Assembly (NCBI GenBank): GCA_964059195.1
Contig: CAXKWD010000007.1
Span: forward strand, 150,709,769-150,773,768
Direction: 5' to 3'
Source: Ectobius pallidus
Taxonomy: Eukaryota; Arthropoda; Insecta; Blattodea; Ectobiidae
DNA: 64,000 nucleotides
The notes below the pieces were generated by a model. The model did not search any database, was not told the origin of the DNA, and was given only the letters and a program-made list of their open reading frames with translations. The position numbers and the translations under genes were made by a program. Shown here one piece after another: positions 50,101 through 63,300 of the stretch (the stretch's first letter is position 1; each line of letters begins with the position of its first letter).

Positions 50101-53100
50101 CCATCACTGATATTACTCAATATTATTATTGTTATCTAAATTTAGAGAACATTCACAATGGCAAAAGAAAGGCTTTAATTTAACGATTAGTTCAGTTTTT
50201 AACTCTATGTTTTTCTCCTATCTGCTGTGTTTGTAGTTGGCTGAATGCAAAATACAGGGAGCCATTGCTATATTTTAGCATTAAATTTTTTTATACAGCT
50301 ATTAATTGGTGTTACTTTTCTTCCAGGTAAAGTGTGTGGATCAGTTTGTGATTGATGTGAATTCCACACTGAGGCAGCGGCAGGATCATGAGAGACTGAA
50401 AGGCATCATAGCAAGGATAGAGTCTTATGATGTAGTGGTCAGTATATGAGTTCTTCTTGCGTTAATTCTTTGCATGAGAGACTGACCCTTTACTATTTTT
50501 ACTAATTTTGTAGTATTAACCATTTGAAATATACTTAATTCAAAACAAAAAGTTATAGGATAGAAAAGGAAAGCAGTCTGTTCGTTTAGATACATTTTTT
50601 TTATTTCTAACATTGAATTCAATTGCAAAACGACAGGACTCTTAGTATTAATTATAAAAAATTACCAATGGAACAGTTATATAGTAAAATACCACTAATT
50701 TCAGTGAGAAGGATGGTGTTTTTTTTTTCCTTTTGACAATCTCTGAAATATTGGGTTTCTTTTTTGAAAGTTTCAGCCTTAAATTTACTGCAATATTCAA
50801 AAATCTCGCGCGGACCCCTCAAACCAGCGTCCGCAGAACCACACTTTGAGAACCCCTGGTCTAGAGGACTATGTGACTGCTCAGTAATGCAAAGTTTGTG
50901 CGTCCGCATCCATCTCCAGTCATACAAAATATTAAAAAGTTATTATTATCTAATTTATTTCTTAAATTCAAGATTTCTAAATGACAAGGTTTACTATGCT
51001 TGTTAATAGACAATCAATATTAAAGCCTTTAACATGTAACATTGAACTTACACTGGGAGACACTGTAGAGACATCTAGGAGCCATAGTTGGAATTACGTC
51101 CACTAGGGGTTACCATGGCAACTTTACTGGCCTAGTACGGTAAAATTACTTTATCAGCCTAGTATGGTAAAGTGCTACTTTACGGCATGTTAGCAGTTCA
51201 AGAAACAGTCATTTTTCAGAGCATATGCTAAAAAAATGTTTTACCAACTACATCATTGTTTTGTGTTGATCTTTTAGGAGACAAAGGATGATGATGTGGA
51301 GAGGCTGCTGAAGATGCACAGTGAACTGGACCTGACTTGTCCGATGCCAGGCTGCCATGTTACTCAGCGCAGACATCTCATGCTGGAGAGTGACCTCAAG
51401 CTCAAAGACAATGCCACATCCAAGGTACAGAAATCAAGATTACTCTAATAAGGTTACCATGAGAAATTCAAAATGAGGACCAATGATTTATTTGAGAGTA
51501 AGAGTTGCCAATATTGGCTTCCAGGCCTGGCCAAGTTGTAGACCGCCATCCCTATTGAAGTTTCAGCTTTGGATCTGGATTTCCAAGGCCTCTGCAACAA
51601 TGTGGCCCCAGTAGAACCTCTGCCTCCCTAGGATTCTGGTCTGGTCAGGGTAATACAGCCTGATGCATCTGCGATGTTCGTTGCATCTTTCCTCTACAGT
51701 GCGGCCCGTCTGTCCAATGTAAACATCTCTGCATGCGCAGGAAATTTGGTAGATGCCTGAAGTGCAGAGGTCCAATGAATCCTTCACGAGGCATACCATA
51801 TGCTGTATCTTCTGAGGGGGTAGATGGACAGTTTTGATATTGTGCTTCATGGATATTTTGTTTAATTGGTAGGAAAGAAAGGAATGTGGGCTCGGCGAGA
51901 TGTGGATTCGGTGGTCGGCAGTTGAGAGTCTGTGATCTGTTTTAGGGCCCATTGGATGTCCCTCTGGCTGTAAGAATTCTAGCGGAAGGTGGTTTTCAGG
52001 TGACTGATTTCTGTTGGAAAGCTGACGGAGTCAGAAACTGCTCTGGTTCTATGGACAAGGGTTCTAAGTATTCCTCGTTCTGTGCTGGATGGTGATAGCT
52101 ATGAGCATTGAGATAGAAATCAATGTGCATTGGTTTCTCGTAGATGCTGGGTGCCAGGGTGCCATCAAAACTGTCTACTAATGAGTATATCTAAAAATTA
52201 GGGATGGGTCGATACCAGATTTTCTCGATACTCGATACTCGATACCAATACATGATTTTGTCTCGATACTCGATACCGTCAACATTTCCAGTTTCAATAA
52301 ATAGCTACATTGAAAATTAAAAGTTGAGAGATCTGTGTAATACCAACTAAATTAAGTGTGCATAATTAATGAGACAAAATTTAATATCAATAGTAGCCTG
52401 TACTTATTTTTAAAGTCTACATTAAAACTAAAATTGGTTTTTGAAACAGTCCACTTACAAGTTTTAGTTCAAAAATTACAATGGGGTTTGGACAGTCAGC
52501 TTACTTGTTAGTTGTTATTGAAACGTTTGACAGGAAACGAAACAATTAAGAATCTCTTCTGTTTGGATTTTAAAAGTCAGAAAGTCTTTACGACTAGATC
52601 AAAAGTCACAGAGTGGTTTTCTCCATTTCAAGGAGAAATAGAAGTATTTACTATATTTAGTAGACTACTAAAAGCAGAAAGAGATACCACATTTCCTTAA
52701 ATTGTAGAATGACAAAAGTATCGAGCAAGATTTCTGAAGTATCGCTCGATGTTAATACCATGCAAGTATCAAGAGTATCGAGGTATTGAAAGTTTCAAGG
52801 ACCCATCCCTACTAAAAATGGAAAAGTGCTGTCTTTTTCCGTTTCCATGGTGAAGTGGATGTTGTCATGAAGAGGAACTGTGTCAAGTTTTTCGTCACCA
52901 TGAAATGAAAAATCTTTTAATTGATATGTTACCCGGTATTCACTTTGAAAAGTGTAAAAGTAAAAAGTGTAAAATGATAAGAGAAATAAATAATAATACC
53001 TATGATAAACCATAAAGCTTTACACTTTTGTAGCGAGTCCTTAAAAGTTGCAAAATGCTGTTATTTTAGAATAATAGTCCACTCAATAATAAGACAGCAA

Positions 53101-56100
53101 ATTACATTTTAAATTCTGAATTTTAACAGATGTATCTCACAGCAATTATCATGCATAAACTGTTTTCGTGTCACTTGCTTCTGGTGATAGTTACAATGTT
53201 TTGAAATTACATAATCAATCAGTTCCAAATGTTTCTCAGAGCTCACAGTGAAATTCATGTGGACTTGATCACCTAAGCCAATTATTGTAAAGAAAAATTC
53301 AGATGAAGGATGAAAATCATCCATCCATCTGTATTGATTCACAATGTTGTGATTTCCAGATGGATGTCCACTGTTTCCTGTTGACTGATGTACTACTAGT
53401 GTGTAAAGCTGCAACTAAAAAGGGAGGTGCTGGTGTGCGAGTCATACGACAGCCCTATATGGTGGATCGACTTGTTGTGCAGGAGCTGTCCAGGGACTCC
53501 CCCAGCATCGCACTTGTGTACCTCAATGAGTTTCGAACAGCGACTGCAGCTTTCATTCTTAGTAGCTCTGAGCCAAAACTCATCAAGGTAAGTATAATAT
53601 TATTGATAAATTTCATCTTGAATTTTCTTTGAGGGAAGAAGTAAAAGTATAGGAAGTGTTTAGTCTTATACCCTCAAAAACGATAAATAAGAAGCCAACA
53701 ACAATGGATATGGGGACAATCTTTTACAATTAATAATAATAATATAATTGGTAAATTAATAATTTAATAGAACTTATTTAAGTACATGTCATACAATACT
53801 ATGTCCATTGACTAGTTTATGGCATTAATGTTTTGAAAAGTTCTTATTATACTTGTACATATGTATATTCAATAAATTATTATAAGTTATTACAATCGAA
53901 GCACTTATATTAAAATTGTTTTGCAGTAAGTATGAATACATTCATAAATTCAGTATCTTCAAGTGTTAGGTTAAGACTAAACACTTCCTATACTTTTACG
54001 TATAATATGTCTCAGCAGTCTTTAATTCAAGCATACACTAGATCAGAGTGAAAAATTGTGAGATTTGTGACCTTTCTTCCAGGGTATAAACACATTTAAG
54101 AAAACTGGCAGGACCATAGGAAGGTGTTAAAAAACCTCAAAGTCTTAACAGATTCTGGTATAACGTTCAGAATCCACTGTGGAACTTTCCCACTCTTTTA
54201 AAATATTTATGATCCAAGTGTTAAAATGAGATTTTATTTTGTGAGTAGGTTGTGTGTGTGTGAAATGAGCCTGCAAGGGCGAGTGTGGCAATCCTATGAG
54301 CAAAATGAAATCATACATTATTTTTTAGACAGTCGTTAAAATTTATGAAATAATAAATGAAGTGTTAAGTGGATGAAGGGGGTATGTAACAAAAAGTAAG
54401 TTTTGAAGTCTAAAGTGTTTAAATGTCTACCATCTCACTTAATTAACAGCGTATATTGCTTCATTGTTTAAAAGTTCCATTATATTATGGTTTTTTTAAG
54501 TTTTGAGATATTTGACCAGAAGTTTTTCATTAACTAGCTTTTTTTGCTAATCTCTTTTTTTAATTCTTACTCAGGAATACTACTCCTATGAATGGAAAAT
54601 GTTTAATAGAAGATGAAGAAATAGGGAAATATTTGCCTTAAAAGTTTACAAACATTTTTGTACATATCTCCTACTTGCAAGATCTTTAAATTGGATTTTG
54701 AATTTTTCTAAAGTTTAAAGAAGTGCCTAAGAACTCTGTAGGCGGCAATTGTTAGAGCATAGCCTAGCTAAGGCCACTGTTTTGGCAGGTTTGACCTCCC
54801 TTTGAAATTTGCCAAATGGTTTTAAGAAGCTGTTGAGTGCATGAAGGAGGTATGTGCTAATATTACCATGTTGCATACCTTTTTCATCCACTGAACTGTA
54901 TTTTGTCATGGTCACATACCCCCTTCATGACACTGGTATCTCTGTAAATAAGACTTCTACAGAGCAGCTGTCATCTCAACATACAGGCCAACACATCCAT
55001 GATAATAACTCAATTTTTTTAATTTCACTTACCTCCTTCATCCACTTATCCATTCAAATTTTATACCACTCATGGCCGGTTTCTATAAACTCGCGTAATA
55101 CCAATGGGTAAATTATCCAATGGACAGAATTTACACAAAAATAACACCACACAAACACAAATAATTTAAAGATAGCAATCACATACACTTGTGGCGAGTT
55201 TCTAGATAAATGTCCTCTGGGTAAATATGAAAAATGACAGAAAAAATGTTCCTACAAACTCGGGCTAGATCTTTCCAAGGGTAAATCTTCGGGTTAATTT
55301 ATCCTTTCATGGATGGCTGGATAAAATTTAACTTTTCATAGGATCAATAGTAATATTTAAACAATGAGAATCAAAGCCTTCTGAATTAAATTAACTGTAC
55401 AACTCCAAGGCCTTGCTCATTATATCATTGTAGGTTAAATGGAACTAATTTGTCCATGGATAATTTACCCATAGGTAATTCACTAGTTTGTAGAAACCGG
55501 GCATCAGTGGCATAATTTTCTCCTTTTAAATAACATCGTCTACCTTTAAAAGTGCTTCTTTTACCTTCAACTTTCTAAGGAATCAATTTTTTTTTTTTTA
55601 CAAACTGTAAAACATTTTTGCTAAGCACTCTTCAGTTCTTTATGCCGTTGCCCAAATAATAAAAATAAATATAACATTTTATCAGCTTTCAACGATTTAA
55701 ACTTAAATTAAAATGATGGAATAAAACATATTTCGACTTTGAGTCTTAAGACAGCATTTCTTAACCTTTTTGAACCCAAGGACCTCTAAAATGTCTAAAA
55801 ATTTTACGGACCCCTAATTTTACATCCCATTTTTAAAAGAAGGCCTATATTCTTAATATATGGGTTGTTAATTATATGTCATTATAACGAAATATGTGAA
55901 AAAATTTACTTCTTTACTTTCCACTTGCTTTATGATATTTTTTAATTATGTCTGCGGACCATCTGCACCATCTTCGCGGACCACCAGTGGTCGTCCGCGG
56001 ACCATAGGTTGAGAAATGCTACCTTAAGCCATGTTTTATGTTACAAAATTATGTGCTGTCAAAATTTCCCACTCTAGGCCTGGACATATATGTTCTGAAC

Positions 56101-59100
56101 TTAAATATGCCACTTATTATGATATTCACATCAGAGAAAATTATTAACCTCGTTAAATATGTTGTCTGTATGAGTAAACTCAGTTAAGGGTTTATCAACT
56201 CTAAATCCCAAAAACATATTTTCCTACCTTCTTAATGTATCCACTTATACTATCAGACAACACAAATAAGATAATTGTTCATTATCTCACAGAGCTGGGT
56301 GGATGGCATCAGAAAGGCGCAGGAACTGTATGCAGCTGCTAAGCAGGCGACAGCTGTGAATATGGTGGCCTCTTCCAGCATCCCCATCACATCGGCCCAG
56401 GGCTCATTCAGTCGACAGCCAAGCTCATGCTACTATGAGGATGACGACATAGTGGACCCCACAGAGTGTCATAGCTGTGCCTCGTACACCACTGCCACTG
56501 GACTCATCCCTAGTCGCAGCCCTCGAGGTGGCTCCAGCAGAGGCAGTCGCGGTTCCAGTCTCGTTCATTCTCATAGGTATTACAATTCAACATGCTTTTG
56601 TTTCCTTTTGGAGACTAATATAAGTTGCTGATATGGGTAGAGTTGGACTGGCAAAATGGGCATTTGAACAAAGGCCTGGTACACTGTCCTATTTTTTATT
56701 TTTTTTTAACCAGAGGTTTTTTTTTTTAATCATCACCCCAAGTAATTGCAAACTTTCGTTTCTATTGTCCCCTTCCCTTCAATAAGTTCTGGATCCACCT
56801 CTGATTTGATAAGAGTATTTCTTGAATAAGTAGTAAGAGAGATAATTTTGCAATGAGTTACAGTGGATCTATGGACATGAATGAGGTTTCTTCAGTGAGC
56901 AGCGTGAGTCAGTCAAGAGGAGTGAGTGTTGAGAACGAGCAGCGGGGATCAAGTCTGAGCTCAGACGAAGGCATTCCAGCCCTCACAGGATGTTCTTGCA
57001 GCGAGGCCAAAAATGTGTCTCAACAGTCTGCCCCCACACCTTCACCTCGCTCTGACAGGTAAATCAAGTCTCTTCTCTCTTCTTATTTATTTTCCTCTTG
57101 TATATTTAATATATTAGAATTGTAAGTGAAGGGTCCAGAGGATAAACGTGATAAGTGCCATTTTTTCATTTTCAGATTGTGATGCCGTATTTTAGAGCAT
57201 AATGTATTTACACAGGGAAAATCTTGTCGAGTTATTGGTGGAGATAATTTAAAATAATCACTGTACCGGTACTGGTAAATTTTTTAAATTTGTAAAATTG
57301 ATTTTTCTACAATTTTCTATGTTTGCAATTGATTTTCAATGTGACTTATCTTAAGTGCATTAAGTGCAGTTCAAGTGTTGAGATAAAACTTATTTCATTC
57401 CTAAGTACATGGTTAAAATGATATTATTATTATATATTTTTAATATATTAAGTTGTTACCACAATTATTATAAAGAGTATGCACTAGGTGTTTGTATGGA
57501 AGAACTCGATATGTCCTGGACTTAACATGTTTTTTCATTTGAAAATAAATGGCAGTTACTTCTGTATTTCCTTAAATTTCTAATTTGAAAATAATTTTGT
57601 TCTATTATAAACAAACATTCCAAATATATTGAAATAACACATTTCATGTACTGTACAAAAAATACAATCCTTTATATAATATTACTGAGCTCTGAAAGTT
57701 TAAAATTCATCTCCTGAACATTTTTAGTTTGACATTTGTCATGTTCATCCCCTGAACCCTTCAAGATCAATACCCGAGCAGGCTTTTGGATGATCATTAC
57801 TGGGATACTGACAACCTGTACAATAAAATGGGACATGCACAATAAAACACAGTACACAATTAAACATCACACTGAATGATCATAGAGTTACAGACTGGAC
57901 TTCACGGTACACAGACAAACCCTTTACTGAACGTCACATAGTCATAACATAATATAACAATACACTCATCTCTGCCAGCTGCTGAATAAACATCCTATGT
58001 ATTCAATATTAAATTGTATTGGAACTTAACACATTGAAATTATATAAGATGATAGTTATAATGAGTTGATTTTAACGCAAAACTTCACTTTTGGTACCTA
58101 TACTAGTTGCAGCGTCTTCACTACCGTTGTCAACAGCTATACTTCAGCTGACAATTTCATGTTGAAGTTGCCTTTACTACCATTGTCAACAGCTATGCTT
58201 CAAATGACAAGTCCATGTTGTAGTTGAAGTATAGCTGTTGACATGGACATGTCAGTTGAAGTACGGCTGTTGACAATGGTAGTGAAGGCAGTGAAACTAG
58301 TACAGGTAAACCATACCAAAAGTGAAAGTTTTGTGTTAAATTCAACTCATTATATAATTATTATACCCTGTTTATTGGCTAATGCGGCAGAATGTGTTGA
58401 CACCCATGTTCCTGTATATTCAGAAATAAAGGTTTTCAATGGCCTGTCTCAACATATCAAAATATTTGCACAGCAAATTCAAGAATGGGCTAAAAAAGTA
58501 TTTTTTAATATTGCATTCCTATTATTCAATGGAAGAGTTCCTGTCTAAACATTGACAGTTTATAAGTATTTACAAGAATTTTCTGTTTTTAACTTTATAT
58601 TTTGATTGCATTTGTAGTCTCTACTTTATATGTTCCATATCCTAATGACTAGGGTTCGGATGTTTATGACATATCATATTTTTATCCTGACCTCTAATCT
58701 TGCCGCAAACTGAAATTAAACACGAATTGCACTTTTGTTATCCTAATTGGACCGTTTTTATTTTGCATATAAAGTCATATTTTGGACATTTTTATAGTTT
58801 AGGTCATATTTCGGTCATTTTTTAATTTAACGTCATATTTAAGTCATAAATTCGGTAAAAGAGCACAATTGCACAGGTCATATTTTGGACATTTTTATAG
58901 TTTTGGTCATATTTCGGTCATTTTTTAATTTAATGTCATATTTCAGTAATAAATTCGGTAAAAGACCAAAATTGCACAGTATACTGTAGGCACTAGATCG
59001 TAGAGTTAAATTTTTTTTGAGAAAGAGTTACTAATATTTTGGTTTGACTGTAACTGGAGTGTGAAGGGACAATAACAAGTGCAGGTAGTTGGAGCACAAT

Positions 59101-60265
59101 GCACGGGATTTTACCTCCTTCCTCCTTGTTAACAATTTTCAATAGAGACAGTTTTAAAAGATTTTCAGTTCACACTTGCAGTGGTATCGGGAAACATAAA
59201 AATGCCGACTAATAAGTGTTCTGAAAGTGTAAAACTGAGAAGTTTTGTTAAAGAGTTTGGAGAAAACCACTTCTGCACCGACGGGAAAATTTTGTATTGC
59301 AAAGTGTGTGAAATTAAAGTAACGGCTGCAAAACGATTTAATGACGTTCTTCAAATATGCACCTGTGACATCCTGTAACATCGAAAGGAGCTTCTCGCGG
59401 TTTAAGACGATATTAAGTGAAAACAGGAGAAGATTTCTATTCGATAATCTTAAAATGCACGTGGTTGTATACTGTAATGCAGACAAAAATAGCCGTAATA
59501 GCCTACTTTGAAATTTATTTAATTAATTTAATGTTTATGCCCAATTAATAGGCAATTTAATTTTTTAATTAATGCAATTTTTCATTTTTTATAGGGACAC
59601 GCATGGACTACAAAATGATATATTGAAGTGGTGAAGCAATCACACAGAAGCAAATGCTTTAAAATTAGATGTCCATTACAAGCAAAACTGTGAATAATTT
59701 GTAAAATTCTTAAAAACACGATCCTGATTGCATTCATGTGATGTAGTAATTTAGTTTCATTAAACGTTTAAAAGTGGAACATTTATTATTAGAAAATACT
59801 TTCTTTTATTAGGTCATATTTACGAATTTTTGGGTCATATTTAGTCATTTTTAAGGGCATATTTAAGGTCATATTTTCCAGTTTTTTTGGTCATAAACAT
59901 CCGAACCCTACTAATGACTTATTGTCTTTTAGGATCTTCTGGAAAGCATTAATACATTACATTGCATTATTGCTTGTCATAAATAAAATACTTTGTAAAG
60001 CCTACATTATATACAGTATATATATTGTAAGTACAGATTGAGTTTCATAAAATCGGTAATTATAAAAGTTCAGTTTCACATTTCAGTTAAATCTCTTTTT
60101 GATTGATAGTTAACGTAGGGTTCCCAGAAATATGAGAAGAAAATACGGGGCACTTAGATCCATATTGGAAAACAACAACAATACATTTTCATGGAATTCT
60201 ATGAGTATGTACTATTTCTATCAAGCTTAAAAAAAAAATTTAAAAAAAATTTAAAAAATAATAAA

Positions 60266-60303
<38 letters not shown>

Positions 60304-63300
60304 GAGAGATAAATAATAGACTCATCTTTAATTTCATTACAAGTTGCAGATGGAGATTTTTGGCTCTTTGTGGCTACATGCTGAGTAATGTCAGACTTCC
60401 CTCCATGCTCGACACTAAACAACGCACCATGAACTAACATTAAACTTTCCCATTTTTATCTTTCAAAATGGAAACTGAGATTTTAATGCATCAGTAAATT
60501 CAAATTTCCATTTTGGCAATTTCTAGTTCAACCACTTCAAGCAATTCAGTAAAAAAGAAAAATTACCTATACTAGGTTCTTAATACAACAAAGCCAACCA
60601 ACACAACCAAGCATGGTCATACTCATGGTCATACTCATATCTGAATGGTCCCTGGATTCATGATGAAGCCAGCAACTGTTAACCAATGTTGCCATCCTAA
60701 TTTTTTTGTTCTGGACTGTCCTTGGAGAATAAAAAATGAAACTTAGAATAAGAAATTAAAAATACGCAAACAAAACTGCATCCTGAAGACTTTTTTCGAG
60801 ACAGAGGGATGCATTAGTGAAAAAAAAAAAAGGGGTGTTCCCATATTTTACAAGATGTTTGGGAACCCTAAGTTAATGGAGGTTTTACTACTTCAGTAAA
60901 ATACCAGTATAACAAACACCAGTATAACAAAATTTTCAGTATTACAAAATTACGTATTGGCCCCTTCCCTTTTCCCTATTTAATATGTGTTAAAACATTT
61001 CATTATAAGAAATTTAGAACTTTCAGTATAACAAAATAAAATTTCGCTTACTTGCCTGCATAAAATTTTATTTTTTCCGACGTATGCTGTGTAATATTGC
61101 CTCAGGGAGAGATATCAATGAAATAGCTTAAAGAAAAAATAATAATCACTAACTGCTTTAGAAAAGCTGGAGTGAAGTGCTAGATGTAGAAAGAGAAGAG
61201 AACTGGAAAAGTAAGATGGGCCTGCAAGGGTGAATCTTAATGAATATGTCAGTGTGAACTGTGATGTGAAATCACAGATGATAGAAATCCATGTGATGAT
61301 GAGGTTGAAGAGGAAGGTGTGCAACACTGTGATCAACAGAGTTTGACAACACATGGCATGTAGTCTTCAAGATTTTCTCCTATTACAAAGCAGTATACCA
61401 CATTCCGTTTTAAATTCATGTGCAGTGGTTGGTGTCTATTTTTACTTTTTCAAAAAATAAAGTCCAGAACATTGTACATCAATGAAATTTCAGTTTAACA
61501 AAATTTCACTATAACAAATTCATTTTGAGGTCCTCTAAATTTCGTTATACTGGTATTTTACTGTATATCTCTCTATTGTATATGTCTAAAAATCTTGAAT
61601 GAAAGAGTGCATTCATTTTTCTTATTCCTCTTCTAGTCTGCTTTCGCTGCCGGTCATGTGACTCGGCCTTCTCCACTCATCCTTATCCTCTTGACCCCAG
61701 CTTTAGCCGTAAGTCTGATATCAACACTGAAATAATCTCTGCTACAAATAACATGTTGCTTATCTTTCACTAATCTGCATATGTATTGTTTACCAGGCGC
61801 AGCATTCTTTCCAAATCTCCATCGCCCAATACCCTGAGTGTCCAGGTGCCAGTGTTCTCCAATTTGGGACAGTCGCTGCCTAACTTGAACCTCGCCACTT
61901 CCCCCAGTATGAGCCACTCCTCAAGTCCAAACCCACCCTCCTCGCTTCTCCTTGTGCCTCCCTCCGCCAAGTCCACCACCTCATCGTCTCAGCACCATGG
62001 TGGCTTGCTCAGTCCAGGACATCGAGGGGTGTCATATCCACCACCGTCACCTCCGAGAGGCTCGCTCAGAAGAGGATTTGCACTGACCCAGTCAAGGAAT
62101 CCTCCACTGCTCAAGACAAGGCACATCAATTCCTCGACAGCCAGTGGTGGTGCCCCTGCTGTGAGTCCCACACAGGGGTCAAGTCCAGCTGCCAGCTTCG
62201 ACTTCGATGTCCCTGTAATTGCAGGTATGTAAACATGAACTTCTTTTTTCTTTTCATTTGAGGGGGCCTTTTCTTCCAGTTATATAAAATTACTCCATGA
62301 TCAGTCATAGTAAAATATATGATAACCCTTCCTGGGCTGTGCTGTCTTCATGTCATGGCAGCTGTGTGGGGTGTCTCAGATACCCTACAAATTATTTTAT
62401 CAAGGATGGTCAGTGCTGTATTTAAGCCTAGGCAGACTAGGCAGCTGCCTAGGGCGGCATCTTTGTAGGGGCGGCTTTTAAGCTGTTACTGTTGTTTTTT
62501 TAATATATCATACATTTTATCCATAACTCTTCAAAATAGTAAACTAATGTAAAGCACAATGAAATAGAAATGAATAACATTGACAACAATACGCTCAAAT
62601 TTAATCAACGATCTTCCAACGAGTAACCTCATTTGCTAAAAGCAATTAGCAGTTCTATTGTTGTCAATGAAATTGGAACTCTCTTTCCATTTAACCGCCT
62701 TTGATTAAACTCTGACATTCTGATTTCAAGGCAGTCTTCGTTATGAGACTGTTTCACTGTTATAAGACTAGCCAGTATCAGTAATTCAATACTCATATGT
62801 GCTAATTCATACTTAAAAGAAGAGAGAAACTTGGTATTGGTATAGTCCAGTTTCATTTGCTACAGTAAAGAGTGCATGTGTTTTATTAATATTTATGTGC
62901 AGTGATCTGTTACTTATGTGAAAATGAGTGAAAGCTTGAAAAAGCTAAGTGGTTTTCAATACCAGAAACTCGCGAAAGACAAGGCAATAAAAAATGAGGA
63001 AACTGTGAGGAAGTGTGCAAAAATAAATGATCTGTTTAAAAAATAAACACAGCCATCTTGTTCCAGTTCGAGTCCATATTCAGAGTGTAATAATGTGGCG
63101 AACAGTACCCAAAAATGCGGTTCGTGTGATTTATCTGAGATAGGCGTTTCGGATATTAAAAACAATAGTAATAACCTGTTTATTTATTTACTTATTTATT
63201 ATTATTATTATTACTATTATTATTAGCTTACTATTTCAGTTAGAATAATGCTTATTGTAGGTTACTTTGTGGTACATTCATGTGGAAATAAGGGGGCGAA

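Noticed and set aside
52512..52700. Frame inside the hAT MITE at 52199-52811 as a gene
   Set aside because: No similarity to hAT transposase or other proteins; the element is of MITE size.
61786..61796. Initiation at the Met at 61786 for exon 15
   Set aside because: That Met lies in the pyrimidine tract upstream of the acceptor; the phase-consistent exon begins at 61797.
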